Shown: positions 29,462-39,193, counted from the stretch's first letter. The stretch: DNA of 64,000 bases from JBBATK01 sp044228285 (GCA_044228285.1 JBGAVD010000002.1:248001-312000), one strand, 5' to 3'. Translations and numbers: made by a program. The notes: generated by a model from the letters alone, not told the origin.

Positions 29462-30295
29462 CCAATATGAGGCGTTAAGTGTTTTCGCAAATGATTAACT
29501 TGCTAATCGATCAACTATACAAAGATCATACTCTCAATAATGAAGCTTTGACTGTTTAAGGAGTTATATATCGCTTCGCAACTGTTGTCATTGTATCCGA
29601 TTGTTGCTCTGACTTAATTCGTGTCATTCGGTAGTATAGCATTTATAAAATGACAACCGCTATGAGATAAAAGTCAGGGAGAATTCGTAGGACAGACACT
29701 GATGCCACAGTATGCCTAATGATTGGCAATCTAAGTATTAAATCGTGCATTTATGTGACACATGAGTTGGTGATAGTATTAGTAGCTAGATTAGTTAAGT
29801 GCGGGAAATTATAGGGACTCAGCGCATGTACAATTTCATTAAGCCAAGTCGTAGTAATTTGCTTGCAGCAAATGGAGGTGTCGATAGCATAATATATCAC
29901 TAGTGTCCCGTTGTTTTAATACCACTGCGCCTGAAACTGTTGCCAGATCTTGCTTGCAGAGCTTTTTGGAAGCGCCACGATTTGAAATCTACGGTCTGAC
30001 AAATGTGCCTCATTTGGCTTAGAATCGACGTTTTTTTATTCGTGTTTTAAAACTGCGGGACACTAGTGATAATGTATTGTAAATGACAATAAATGTTGGT
30101 CACCGGGTGTGTTACGGTCTAGAAACGTCGTATCGGGATTGTTAGATAGGCTAACACTTGAGAATGCCTTTACCCATGGCTTGTTGCTTTCATCACTTTT
30201 AATGAATCTAAATTACAATCCATTTAATTCATTTTTAATTGAAAATAGATCGTTTTTGTCTAAAAGAAGAGTATGTCAATCTATATAAAAATACG
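29462..30295. other. AT-rich non-coding stretch containing a MITE-like element
   Basis: No gene is recognised between hsdM and the SIR2-like gene. The stretch is AT-rich and contains the 175-bp inverted-repeat element listed separately. A TTG start at 30239 would extend the SIR2-like frame by 19 codons, but the ATG at 30296 is preferred. Confidence 0.55.
29896..30070. mobile_element. MITE-like element, 175 bp
   Basis: The two ends are perfect 15-bp inverted repeats (ATCACTAGTGTCCCG at 29896-29910, complement at 30056-30070). The similarity continues inwards with mismatches through a GTTTTAA block. No coding sequence is inside. The flanking five bases are AATAT and AATGT, a near but not exact target duplication. 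The size and ends fit a miniature element moved in trans, or an IS remnant; I cannot name the parent family. Confidence 0.65.
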
Positions 30296-31519
30296 ATGAG
30301 TTGCATAATAATTTTAGGCGCTGGTGCGTCGATTCCTTTTTACAGTCCGAAGCTTACGACTGATTATTTGACTAAGGTCGTGTTAGATACGACCAAGTGG
30401 AATGATATTGTCATTAGATATAACAATTCAATCCCGGCACATGCTACCGGCGTCGACGTTTCTGTTGTGCAGCAGGTATTCCATAATGTTTCCACTGCAC
30501 ATCGTGACTATAACTTTGAACAGATATTAGAAATTGTCGATAAAATTAGTTCGTTTAGTATTGATCCGTACTCAGATTCGAAAGTACTACATGGGATTTT
30601 GCAATATTATAAAGCTCAGGTGTCTGTAAGCTCAGAACACGCATGGGATTGCGTTCCATTTCTCGCACGACAGATAATAGCAGAAGAGGTGTCTTCTTTG
30701 CATATGACGTGTAAGTCTTATGACTATACACGATTGACTCAATTGCAGGAGCAATTTTTAGCTTCTATTTGTGATGAAGGAGCGGTGAACATATTTACGC
30801 TTAATTACGACGAAATAATATTTGACGCCGTCGCTAAATTGGGATTCCAGTTGGGTTTTGACAGCAATGATCGCTTTGATATCCGTTCATTTATTGCCGC
30901 TGATAGAAGTATTTCATTTCCGCACGGTCATTCAAGGTTCAGTTATGATGACTACGGTATGTTATATCATCATGGCAGCGAGGATGCAAATAAGTATAGA
31001 TTAAGTCATATTGGATTAAGTAATATGTCGGAAACCAAGTACTTAACCGACAGTGCATACTCATATTCGTTCAACACTTTTATTTCAACAGGGCAACAGA
31101 AAGAGCCTACATTTGATGTTAATCCATTTGCTGCATATTATCAAAAATTTGCAAGTGATTGTTTAAAATCGAATAAAATAATTGTCGTCGGATATTCTTT
31201 TTCGGATTCGCATTTCAACAGGATGTTGTTGAACTATTTGAGCATTTCGTCTTCAAACAAAGTAATAATAATAGATTATATTCCTCAAGCTATCGACATA
31301 CAAGCGGAGTTTGTAACATCAGGCAGTTTTATTAATAGAATGTTCAATCAGTTGGGAGTGAATTCGATTCCAATGGATGGACTAACGCATAAATATAAAT
31401 ATTATCAGGCTGAGCATGAGTTAAATATGGATGGATATGCAGAGATTTTGCCGCAAATAGTATTATACAAGAAGGGATACGATGCATATTTGAACGAGTT
31501 TAACTCAATTAAGGTGTGA
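30296..31519 (+). CDS. SIR2-like NAD-binding protein, candidate defence NADase
   Basis: The ATG at 30296 places the Rossmann motif IIILGAGAS at the very N-terminus, as usual for SIR2-like proteins. The 407-residue product also has FTLNYDEIIFDA (the TxNYD motif), SFPHGHSRF (candidate catalytic His) and IIVVGYSFSDSHFNRML, the classical set of SIR2_2-type domains. In bacteria these domains deplete NAD+ on phage sensing, either alone or as effectors of larger systems. No second domain is visible apart from about 60 C-terminal residues of unclear fold. The gene is clearly AT-rich against its neighbours, which suggests transfer. Whether it works alone or with the STAND gene is unknown. Confidence 0.8.
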   Translation: MSCIIILGAGASIPFYSPKLTTDYLTKVVLDTTKWNDIVIRYNNSIPAHATGVDVSVVQQVFHNVSTAHRDYNFEQILEIVDKISSFSIDPYSDSKVLHGILQYYKAQVSVSSEHAWDCVPFLARQIIAEEVSSLHMTCKSYDYTRLTQLQEQFLASICDEGAVNIFTLNYDEIIFDAVAKLGFQLGFDSNDRFDIRSFIAADRSISFPHGHSRFSYDDYGMLYHHGSEDANKYRLSHIGLSNMSETKYLTDSAYSYSFNTFISTGQQKEPTFDVNPFAAYYQKFASDCLKSNKIIVVGYSFSDSHFNRMLLNYLSISSSNKVIIIDYIPQAIDIQAEFVTSGSFINRMFNQLGVNSIPMDGLTHKYKYYQAEHELNMDGYAEILPQIVLYKKGYDAYLNEFNSIKV

Positions 31520-31994
31520 TGACCTACTGCCTTATAATAATATGTGACCCAAGTTTAGATAAAGTGATAGGTTATATGGTTGCATTTATGACGCCATTTC
31601 TTTGGTCATTTTCTGTGCTGGTTTCAGTGTCAGTATTCGGACTTTTGGAAGCTCTCATGTTACCATTGATAAGTATGACCTTCCCCCATTGACAGCCACA
31701 CGAAGTTAAGCTCTTGACGCCGTAGATTTGTTCAACTACAGTGCGGACTACAAATACGAGCAAGAATGCAGCAAGGCGCTTTTCTCTGCTATGGAGCCTA
31801 CGAGACGTGTTACACAAACACGTGCACAAGACGCGTTCCCCAGTACCGGAGCTCGGAGTGAATTTGAAGTACGGATTCTCAGATTCGGAGGCATGTCCGC
31901 TGCTTTTAAGTAACACTAAAGAGTAACTTGATGTTCATAGCAGACGCCGAAGGCGGATGCATGAAGATAAATCTCTTGTTGGTCAGCGAAGGCA
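31520..31994. other. intergenic, nothing recognised
   Basis: These 475 bp separate the end of the accessory island from the WG-repeat gene. Overlapping short frames on both strands show no family features. The right border of the island may lie here, but no direct repeat matching the left side was noticed. Confidence 0.4.
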
Positions 31995-34025
31995 CTAGTC
32001 ATCGCTTTCCTCAAAGGCACCCAAGACGTTATGGCGTGGGTTTTGTGGCCGGTATAGAAATTGTCCCGGATTAATATGTGCGGGGATGACATTGCTATAG
32101 ATGCGAGTGCTTTGTACCTGACCTGGACTTTCTTTGTAATCTACCACAGCGCGAATTTTTGTTGAGAGTACACCGCCGTATAATGGTGCTTCGAATTCTA
32201 CGAGGCGGTGGGGATCCAATGTTCGCTGCTTGTGAGCGTTTCCGCAAAGGTAGCTGTTGAATGTAAGACGCTCAATGTCTGCCCATTGTCCATCTTCGTT
32301 GATTGCTTGGAAAATCAGGGTAAAGCAATCTAACCACGAGTCGAATACAAGGCTTATGGCAGAGTCATTCACAAGGAGGAGTTTGAATCCTTTGTAATGT
32401 CGTTGCCAGGCAGCAGGCTGAATTGGCAGAAGAAGAATACTGGGCACTGATGGCCTGTATGCAAGCTTACCGTATAAGTGTTCTCTCTGCGGTACACGCT
32501 GCAGTGTAACAGAACTGTCGATGTCCACACTTCTGCGTCTTGATACAGAGTAGCAGGTGTTGTTCATATAGTCTATGTTCAGCTGTTTTCTACCGTCGCA
32601 AGAATCCACTAACTTTTCGCGCCACACGATGCGACCCTGGCAATCGATGTAACAGAGAGTATCGCCAATACTAGCGGCGAGCGGAAAGCTGAGTTGTGGT
32701 CGGAGGTTTATGTCTTCGAATATCGGAGCGATGAACTGTCCACTCATGACATTAAGTAAACCATAGTATTGATGGTTGCCACTATCGTTACCGTTGGTAT
32801 ACACTAAGAAACTGAGATAATCACCGTGGCGCCGGTAAACACTTGGTGAGAGAGAAGTGTAGTATAGGTTGCGGGGACTACGGACATTTCCTAGGGTATC
32901 AATCGCAAACCATTCATTATTGTGTTGTACGAACGCGATTCCTTGTAGGAAGGGCCCGTCTTCAGGGCACCTAGAGAACTGAGATAAAGCAATATCGCTG
33001 TAGCTGTCCTTGCCAATTTTGTGCCCACGCAGGTCGCGAAGGGTCCATGCTCCAGAAGTGTCCTTCGTAAAGAACCTACCACAACTACACGGGCTGATCT
33101 TCTCCCACTCTGTAGCCGAGCACAGTAAGTCGCCACTTTTTCCTATGATGCCTAAAGCCTCTTGTTGTGGTTTATAGCCATTACTAGTAGTTTTATAAGA
33201 GTACGTTTTGCGGATAGTGCAGTCTATAAGACCGTCGTTGAGGGACTCTCGATCAAGCGCTACTTCCAGATCGCAATCTCCTCTGAAATGGAAGCACTCA
33301 TATCCTGTAGAGTCGAGAACAACACTTGACCTTTGGTCATGACAAGAATCTTGAACGAAGCTTCGATAGGGGGCAGGAGTAGCAGAGGCATAGCCACTGT
33401 GAAACGTACCGATGAAACTGTAGAGTCCGAACGGAACGATAAAGCGTCCACTCGAGTCAATAATTGCCCATCTGGCTCGATCAAAGTCAGAGTGGTGCGG
33501 TTTTGTTGAGTCGAGAAACATACTACAGACGACGAAAAGACCTCTCTGGTTGTTTCGGATATAGCTAAAACAGGTATCCGTCAGAGCTCTGCCTTGCCGA
33601 TTAACGATGCAGTAGCGGTCTGACTTTGTTCGAGCAATTGCACAGCCATGTACGCCAAATGGCATTAGTTCTGCGAAGTTGTGCTGAAAGAGAATCTTGG
33701 CTTTGGTGTCGATGAAAAAGGGTTTGGAGGCGATATATACCTTGGCAATGCCGTGATCAAATGCTTCGGCAAAGTCGTAGCGGGCAGCAATGACGAGACG
33801 CCCATTCTCATCGATATATCCATAGCGTCCCCCAACACGCACAGCGGCTAAGCCCTCGCGAAAGGTCGAGGCACTATAGTACTTAGGATGTATAACGAGC
33901 TTCGCTGTGGAATCCATATAGCCCCACTTACCATTCTCGCGAATAGGAAAGAGTCTTGCATGTTGTCCGGAAATAGCGACCCCGCTGCTGATCAGTATTG
34001 CGGCGAAGATTAGTGCATGGCGCAT
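31995..34025 (-). CDS. secreted WG-repeat protein
   Basis: The 676-residue product has a signal peptide (MRHALIFAAILISSGVAISG). It then has several WG repeats: FPIRENGKWGYMDSTAKLV, VRVGGRYGYIDENGRLVI, later YCIVNRQGRALTD and YGLLNVMSGQF. WG repeats are beta-rich units found in exported and surface proteins, and their ligands are usually unknown. The C-terminal ~200 residues do not show WG repeats, and no T9SS sorting domain is evident, so the protein may stay in the periplasm. It is on the strand opposite to the island. Confidence 0.78.
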   Translation of the reverse strand: MRHALIFAAILISSGVAISGQHARLFPIRENGKWGYMDSTAKLVIHPKYYSASTFREGLAAVRVGGRYGYIDENGRLVIAARYDFAEAFDHGIAKVYIASKPFFIDTKAKILFQHNFAELMPFGVHGCAIARTKSDRYCIVNRQGRALTDTCFSYIRNNQRGLFVVCSMFLDSTKPHHSDFDRARWAIIDSSGRFIVPFGLYSFIGTFHSGYASATPAPYRSFVQDSCHDQRSSVVLDSTGYECFHFRGDCDLEVALDRESLNDGLIDCTIRKTYSYKTTSNGYKPQQEALGIIGKSGDLLCSATEWEKISPCSCGRFFTKDTSGAWTLRDLRGHKIGKDSYSDIALSQFSRCPEDGPFLQGIAFVQHNNEWFAIDTLGNVRSPRNLYYTSLSPSVYRRHGDYLSFLVYTNGNDSGNHQYYGLLNVMSGQFIAPIFEDINLRPQLSFPLAASIGDTLCYIDCQGRIVWREKLVDSCDGRKQLNIDYMNNTCYSVSRRRSVDIDSSVTLQRVPQREHLYGKLAYRPSVPSILLLPIQPAAWQRHYKGFKLLLVNDSAISLVFDSWLDCFTLIFQAINEDGQWADIERLTFNSYLCGNAHKQRTLDPHRLVEFEAPLYGGVLSTKIRAVVDYKESPGQVQSTRIYSNVIPAHINPGQFLYRPQNPRHNVLGAFEESDD

Positions 34026-34483
34026 TCTTGGTGCCTAGAGATATTATTTTCAACAAAAAAACTCTTTGAAAAGCCTCTGGTCAAAAGACGTTGCGGTTCC
34101 ATGATTGGTTACACTCGAGGACAGGCGTTGCGTAATAGATTTGGGAGGAGTGATTGCAAAGAGTGGGCGTGATGGCTTGGCAGACCTCCAGCCGAAGGTG
34201 CACCGGACATCAGGAACAAGTAAATGTCTTAGGCTCGTAATCCATTTTGTTTGTGTGGTCGATTGATGAGAATACACCATCTTTGCAATGATGTTGTCTT
34301 GATACACCAGCTTCAGCGACTGACCGTGAATCCAAAATGTCCTCGATCTTTTGTATTCCGCGAGTGCGCTTTAAGTGAGGATTGCTTTCGGCGTTGATAC
34401 TACCGGCACAACGTGAACTTCGCGGTAGACGGACTGGGAAACGGTCAGATCACTTTCACAACTACTCCATCTTGATATAATGC
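34026..34483. other. intergenic between divergent genes
   Basis: A 458-bp divergent region with no recognised gene. GATATAATG just before 34484 could serve as a -10 element, but it sits too close to the ATG for a normal leader. Confidence 0.4.
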
Positions 34484-35731
34484 ATGAAGAGTCTAGCTGT
34501 GGTCTTCGTCGTATTGGTATACGCAACAAATTGTCTGGCGGCCATGACAAAAAGCGGTGTGCCCGAGTTAAAAGTCTGGTATGAGCTGGTGAATCAACCA
34601 TTTGGGTCCGCAATGTCTTTCTTAGCAGGTTTTGACACGAGCCATACTCGCAGCGCATTAGCGATTGCAGGAAATCCTGCAACTCAAACGTTTACCTGGT
34701 ATAACAAACATCCATATGATACTTCTGACAGATTCCGTTGGATTGATAGCGCTCGCGGCCTCATCATTCCTGTAGACTTAAACGGTGATGGCGTTACTGA
34801 CTATTATGATGGCTCAGGAAACGTATACAGAGGATTGTACAATGGTCGCCCACCTCAAAACACGCCCCAGCTCGTTGGACCAGCTTTCGTCCTACGTCCT
34901 TTTTTGGGTGACTATGATGGCGATGGTATTTCCGATCTATTGTTTCCGATAACCGATGTACTGCAACCACGCAGCTACAAGAATCATATCGGGAAACTGG
35001 TATTAGGCAATGCAAACCTAGATTCAGTTCGAACAATTGACATGCCCGTAGTAGATGACGATTTCCAGCAGCTAGTGGGCGCGTTTGTTGCGAGTGATGG
35101 TACACCCAGAATTTTAGCACTTGTATACTATCCAATTTTCAAGGAAGGCGGCATCGCCTTGTATAAGCTATTAATCTCAAAAGTTTCTGGAGAGTATGTC
35201 GCTAAATACAAAATCATTGATGCGTATTTGAGTCATTTTGCAAAGGTCGATGAAATGTATGGCCCGGCGAAACTGATATACTCTAGTGACGTGAAAGAAC
35301 ACACCTTTGCATGGCACAAGAGCGTTTTTTCTCTGGAAACTGACAAATTGATACATATTCGAACTTTATCCTCATATGGTGGAATCGGGCGAATCTTGCG
35401 AAACAGCTGCGCTGCCGATAGTATACTCTATGAGTTTGTCATACAGGAACCTGATAGTTTGGGAAATCTAGCACTATGGCTCGCAATTGTAAAGGGCAAT
35501 CCCCGTTTGGAGATAACACCATTTGCTAAAGTGCCGTTTGGTTGGAAGGAGAAGAATGACGGCGGCCTAACTCTGGATGAAGAATGCATGATTGGAGATG
35601 TCAACGGCGATGGAGTTGAGGATTACGCTTTTCATTACTACGGAATGGATGACTTTCGAAGCTTGTCGCGTCTCAGGTTATGTCTAGGAAGAGTTGAAAT
35701 TAGTGGAGTGAGTGCGACTGGCGAACAATAG
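34484..35731 (+). CDS. secreted FG-GAP/VCBS-like protein, interrupted before its T9SS domain
   Basis: The 415-residue product has a signal peptide (MKSLAVVFVVLVYATNCLAA) and FG-GAP-type calcium-binding loops: VDLNGDGVTDYYDG (about residue 93), GDYDGDGISDLLFP (about 143) and IGDVNGDGVEDYAFHY (about 374). These are typical of beta-propellers exposed at the cell surface. The frame stops at a TAG (35729-35731) preceded by CAA and followed by CAT. The same frame then continues at once into an intact T9SS sorting domain. The CAA-TAG-CA context resembles the leaky amber context of tobacco mosaic virus, but readthrough in this organism is speculation. Confidence 0.78.
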   Translation: MKSLAVVFVVLVYATNCLAAMTKSGVPELKVWYELVNQPFGSAMSFLAGFDTSHTRSALAIAGNPATQTFTWYNKHPYDTSDRFRWIDSARGLIIPVDLNGDGVTDYYDGSGNVYRGLYNGRPPQNTPQLVGPAFVLRPFLGDYDGDGISDLLFPITDVLQPRSYKNHIGKLVLGNANLDSVRTIDMPVVDDDFQQLVGAFVASDGTPRILALVYYPIFKEGGIALYKLLISKVSGEYVAKYKIIDAYLSHFAKVDEMYGPAKLIYSSDVKEHTFAWHKSVFSLETDKLIHIRTLSSYGGIGRILRNSCAADSILYEFVIQEPDSLGNLALWLAIVKGNPRLEITPFAKVPFGWKEKNDGGLTLDEECMIGDVNGDGVEDYAFHYYGMDDFRSLSRLRLCLGRVEISGVSATGEQ

Positions 35732-35992
35732 CATACGTTTGAGTTGTACCCGAACAGACTCAGTCAATATGAAGCTTTGCAACTCGCTTACAACGGAAGT
35801 TCTGATTGTTATGCTCAGGTTGACCTGTTTGATATTTCAGGCGGACAGTTAGCGACGTTGTATAGTGGTAAGTTTCAACCAAGTACTACGATAGGCGTTC
35901 TTCTTTCGCGTTTTCACCTTGTCAACGGCGTGTACACAGTGCGGGTGGGCTATGGAAACAAGATATTCAACAAGACGATTCTCATCTACTAG
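35732..35992 (+). pseudogene. T9SS sorting domain downstream of an in-frame amber codon
   Basis: In the same frame as the preceding gene, directly after TAG, the sequence reads HTFELYPNRLSQYEALQ, then VDLFDISGGQLATLYSG and LVNGVYTVRVGYGNKIFNKTILIY. This is a complete T9SS sorting domain with the usual beta-sandwich pattern and GVYTV end. There is no separate start or signal peptide. It is the 3' part of the FG-GAP gene, now split from it by a single nonsense codon. Confidence 0.85.
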
Positions 35993-36090
35993 TCGCATCA
36001 TCAACGCAGGTGGAACTTCAGATATCTCCATCATCTCGCCATGACTCAATACCAAGTGCATGACGTTGCCCAGAATAGTCTCACATGTAA

Positions 36091-36127
36091 ACAAAAAACC
36101 CGCAGCACGATTCATGCAGCGGGTTTT
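36091..36127 (-). terminator. intrinsic terminator after tRNA-Lys
   Basis: On the minus strand, a perfect 9-bp stem (AAAACCCGC and its complement at 36095-36127) is followed by a run of six T. It lies 13 nt beyond the tRNA 3' end. Confidence 0.75.
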
Positions 36128-36139
36128 GGAAACTGGTTG

Positions 36140-36211
36140 TGATCTCGGGGGGACTTGAACCCACGACCCTCTGATTAAAAGTCAGATGCTCTACCACTGA
36201 GCTACGAGATC
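36140..36211 (-). tRNA. tRNA-Lys (TTT)
   Basis: The minus strand gives a cloverleaf with a 7-bp acceptor stem (GATCTCG with CGAGATC), the D-arm GCTCAGTGGTAGAGC, an anticodon loop CTTTTAA (anticodon TTT), and a T-arm with GGGTTCAAGTCC. The discriminator is A and no CCA is encoded. One T-stem pair appears mismatched. Confidence 0.93.
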
Positions 36212-36346
36212 TACCATTGGTGCGGGCTTTTTGAGGGCTGCGCGCCATAGGACAGCAAAAATAGGGGAATTGGGTGGACTGGCCAAGCTTTGTGGAAAGA
36301 TAGAGCTGCACGAGCCTGGCTCGTCTCTGTTATGTGAGCGTGAACT

Positions 36347-36739
36347 CTAGCTTTTTAGGCTGTTTATGTTTGGAAAGAGGCTTCGGAGCTTCGACTCTGT
36401 GCGCATGAGGAGGGCGATGGCGCAAGCCAGCGCGGAGACAAGAAGGTAGGCAACGGGGAAGACTTCTGTTGCTACTGTCCAGCCTACTGCTAAGCCTATG
36501 ACTATCTGTATCAAGCCTAGACGTATGCTCTCTTGAGCTCCAATCTGTTGGGCTGCGTCCCAAGTTTCTTGACTCTTCATGGAAGTCGAGGTACGATAGC
36601 CATACAGGGCATTCGGCTTCTTTGCCGGGAACTTCTTGAGAAGTAATCCGCTAAACAAAAAGGCGATGCCTGGCAAGATGGTGATGAAACGGAGAATGTA
36701 CTCGCCGCTCATGTCGACGTCGGGTAGGGGACTACTCAT
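36347..36739 (-). CDS. SdpI-family membrane protein
   Basis: The 130-residue product has about four hydrophobic segments. After the first it carries the signature PNALYGYRTSTSMKSQETWDAAQQIGA, which is characteristic of SdpI/YfhL-like proteins. In Bacillus SdpI is an immunity and signalling protein against the SdpC toxin; in other bacteria the role is mostly unknown. Its start overlaps the stop of dxs by 4 bp, so it is probably translated with dxs, though no functional link is evident. Confidence 0.75.
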   Translation of the reverse strand: MSSPLPDVDMSGEYILRFITILPGIAFLFSGLLLKKFPAKKPNALYGYRTSTSMKSQETWDAAQQIGAQESIRLGLIQIVIGLAVGWTVATEVFPVAYLLVSALACAIALLMRTESKLRSLFPNINSLKS

Positions 36740-38643
36740 ATCGCAAATTCCTCTTCCATCATGAACTCACGAACGGTTTGTGCTATTCCCTTGGCGTCGA
36801 GTTTCAAATCGCGCCACAACTCTTCTTGTGTGCCGTGATCAACGAAGATGTCAGCAATGCCGTGCAGCTTTGTTTTTGGTACTCGCTCACAATGCTCAAC
36901 CATGTACTCAGCAACAGCGGAACCGTAACCGCCATGGATTTGCCCGTCTTCGATGGTAATGACACGCTCAAAGCGTTGAGCTATGTCGCACAGAAGTTCT
37001 CCATCGAGTGGCTTTACAAAGCGTGCGTTGATGACTTCTGCTTCGATGCCTTCTGCTGCAAGCAGCTCTGCTGCTTGCATGGAATGACTGACCATGTTGC
37101 CTATTGCTAGAATGGCGATGTCGCGACCTTCGCGGAGGATTTCGGATTTGCCGAGTGGTAGACTCTTCATCGGACCCATTTTGACACCAACTCCGGATCC
37201 GCGGGGATAGCGTATGCCAACTGGGCCTGCGGTGTAATCGTTGATAGCGGAGTAGAGCATGTCGCGCAACTCTTGCTCGTCTTTTGGTGCCATGACCACC
37301 ATACCTTGAATGATGCGTAGATAGCCGATGTCGAGCACGCCGTGGTGCGTCGGACCATCTGCACCAACGACTCCCGAGCGGTCCATTGCAAATACAACGT
37401 GTAGATGCTGCGTTGCACAATCATGCACAACCATGTCGAAGGCGCGCTGTAAGAATGAGGAGTATATAGCACAAACAGGAACGATACCTTGGGTTGCCAT
37501 TCCTGCTGCGAAGGTGACGGCATGTCCTTCAGCTATACCTACGTCAAACACTCTCTCAGGAAACTTCTTCTGTACGATGTCAATACCAGTACCGTCAGGC
37601 ATGGCAGCTGTGATGCCGATCACATTCTTTTTCGCTTCCATGCACTCTACTAATGCCTCGCCAAAAACCTTCTGGTAGCTTGGGGGAGGTGGTGCTGGAG
37701 GAGGTGAAGACAAAGACTTGCCGGTGATCTTGTCGATCTTTCCAATGGCATGCAAAAACTGCTTGTCGTTCTCTGCGTGCACATAGCCTTTGCCTTTTTG
37801 CGTCATGACGTGAAGGAGAATTGGACCCTTCACATCTTTGATCTGCTTCATGATGCGCACGAGCTGTCGAACGTTGTGTCCATTGATTGGCCCAAAGTAC
37901 TTGAAGCCCAATGATTCAAACAACATTCCAGGAGTGATTACCGCCTTAAAGCCATCTTCGATTTTTCCGACAGCAAAGCGGATACGATCGCCAATACCCG
38001 ACATCCTGCCTGTAGCCTCTTTGAACTCTCGTCGGAGTTTTAATGCTGTTGGCTTGGTAAATACTTCAGTAAAGTAGTTAGAGATAGCCCAGACATTTGG
38101 TGCGATCGACATATTGTTGTCGTTTAACACAACCATCATGTCGCGCTTCTGTATACCACAATTGTTCATTGCCTCGTAGGCTAAGCCACCGGTCATGGCG
38201 CCATCACCAATGACCGCTACGACTTTGTAGTCTTCATTATTGAGATCGCGTGCCGTAGCAATTCCGAGCGCCGCAGAAATACTTGTGGTTGCGTGGCCAG
38301 CGCCAAATACATCATAAGCACTTTCACCGCGTTTGAGAAATCCGCTCAGGCCGCCGTATTGACGGATAGTGTTGAGCTGATCACGACGCCCAGTGAGAAT
38401 CTTGTGCGGATATCCCTGGTGCCCAGTGTCGATGACGATTTTGTCTTGGGGTGTCTTGAATACATAGTGCAACGCAACACTCAACTCCACCATACCCAAA
38501 CCTGCACCAAAGTGTCCGCCGATCTTGGTGATGGTATCCACCATATACTCTCGCACCTCCGTAGAAACCTGAGGCAAAGCAGATTCTGGCAATGCGCGTA
38601 AATCGGCGCTTGAGTTGATGTCGAGCAAATACTGGTAATCCAA
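36736..38643 (-). CDS. dxs: 1-deoxy-D-xylulose-5-phosphate synthase
   Basis: The 635-residue product has the DXS signature throughout: DTGHQGYPHKILTGRR, the thiamine-diphosphate motif GDGAMTGGLAYEAMNN (from residue 146) with NDNNMSI (174-180), and the transketolase-like second domain DRSGVVGADGPTHHGVLDIGYLR. It joins pyruvate and glyceraldehyde-3-phosphate in the first step of the MEP isoprenoid pathway. The length matches the family (about 620-640). It is followed by the SdpI-like gene with a 4-bp overlap. Confidence 0.95.
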   Translation of the reverse strand: MDYQYLLDINSSADLRALPESALPQVSTEVREYMVDTITKIGGHFGAGLGMVELSVALHYVFKTPQDKIVIDTGHQGYPHKILTGRRDQLNTIRQYGGLSGFLKRGESAYDVFGAGHATTSISAALGIATARDLNNEDYKVVAVIGDGAMTGGLAYEAMNNCGIQKRDMMVVLNDNNMSIAPNVWAISNYFTEVFTKPTALKLRREFKEATGRMSGIGDRIRFAVGKIEDGFKAVITPGMLFESLGFKYFGPINGHNVRQLVRIMKQIKDVKGPILLHVMTQKGKGYVHAENDKQFLHAIGKIDKITGKSLSSPPPAPPPPSYQKVFGEALVECMEAKKNVIGITAAMPDGTGIDIVQKKFPERVFDVGIAEGHAVTFAAGMATQGIVPVCAIYSSFLQRAFDMVVHDCATQHLHVVFAMDRSGVVGADGPTHHGVLDIGYLRIIQGMVVMAPKDEQELRDMLYSAINDYTAGPVGIRYPRGSGVGVKMGPMKSLPLGKSEILREGRDIAILAIGNMVSHSMQAAELLAAEGIEAEVINARFVKPLDGELLCDIAQRFERVITIEDGQIHGGYGSAVAEYMVEHCERVPKTKLHGIADIFVDHGTQEELWRDLKLDAKGIAQTVREFMMEEEFAI

Positions 38644-39193
38644 AGCGTGCCTGCGATATCGTTTATACGGGTGTGGGATGATTCCGTCTACAAAAATAGC
38701 TGTCCCCTGGACGTTGAAGCAGTGAAAAGTAGTGTGTGCATGCTCGGTATTTGTAAATATTTATGAATTCTTGGTCTTTTTTGAGGGAAAAGTGGGTTAG
38801 TGTAGGTGTAATGAGGGGGATGGACGTGGAATGCTCTGGGTGGGGATTGGGTTTTACTGGGTGTTTTCTGTTGCGTGGGTTACTATTCTCGTCTCAGGTA
38901 GAGAATGTGCAAAGCTCAGCGGCTCATCTTCCTCTGCATCTCTGCGTGAACAACTTGTGCCGACTCACGCAGAGCCGCAGAGTCGTGCTGTTCTAACGAG
39001 CCGCGGAGCAAATGCAAAGCTCAGCGGCTCATCTTCCTCTGCGTCTCTGCGTGAACAACACGCGCCTACTCACGCAGAGCCGCGGAGCAACGGCAAAGCT
39101 CAGCGGCTCATCTTCCTCTGCGTCTCTGCGTGAACAACTCGTATTTCTCAAGCAGAGCCGCAGAGCAATTGCTAAGCTCAACAGCCCACACTC
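38644..39193. other. intergenic region upstream of dxs, mostly repeats
   Basis: No gene is supported. Short plus-strand frames across the repeats are an effect of the repeated sequence. The first 260 bp should hold the dxs promoter; the rest is the repeat cluster listed separately. Confidence 0.5.
38911..39180. repeat. three imperfect copies of a palindromic ~80-105-bp repeat
   Basis: Units start with AAAGCTCAGCGGCTCATC at 38911, 39016 and 39095 (offsets 105 and 79 bp). Each has CTCTGCGTCTCTGCGTGA on one side and CACGCAGAGCCGC on the other, so each unit can fold on itself. A related repeat lies near 62.7 kb. It follows the 3' end of a T9SS gene on the minus strand. Confidence 0.85.

Noticed and set aside
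31572..31916. 114-codon minus-strand frame after the SIR2-like gene
   Set aside because: No family features, and overlapping frames of similar length on the other strand; looks like non-coding DNA.
36140..36211. tRNA-Lys as attachment site of the defence island
   Set aside because: The tRNA is 4-5 kb beyond the last island gene and no matching tRNA fragment was noticed near the integrase relic.
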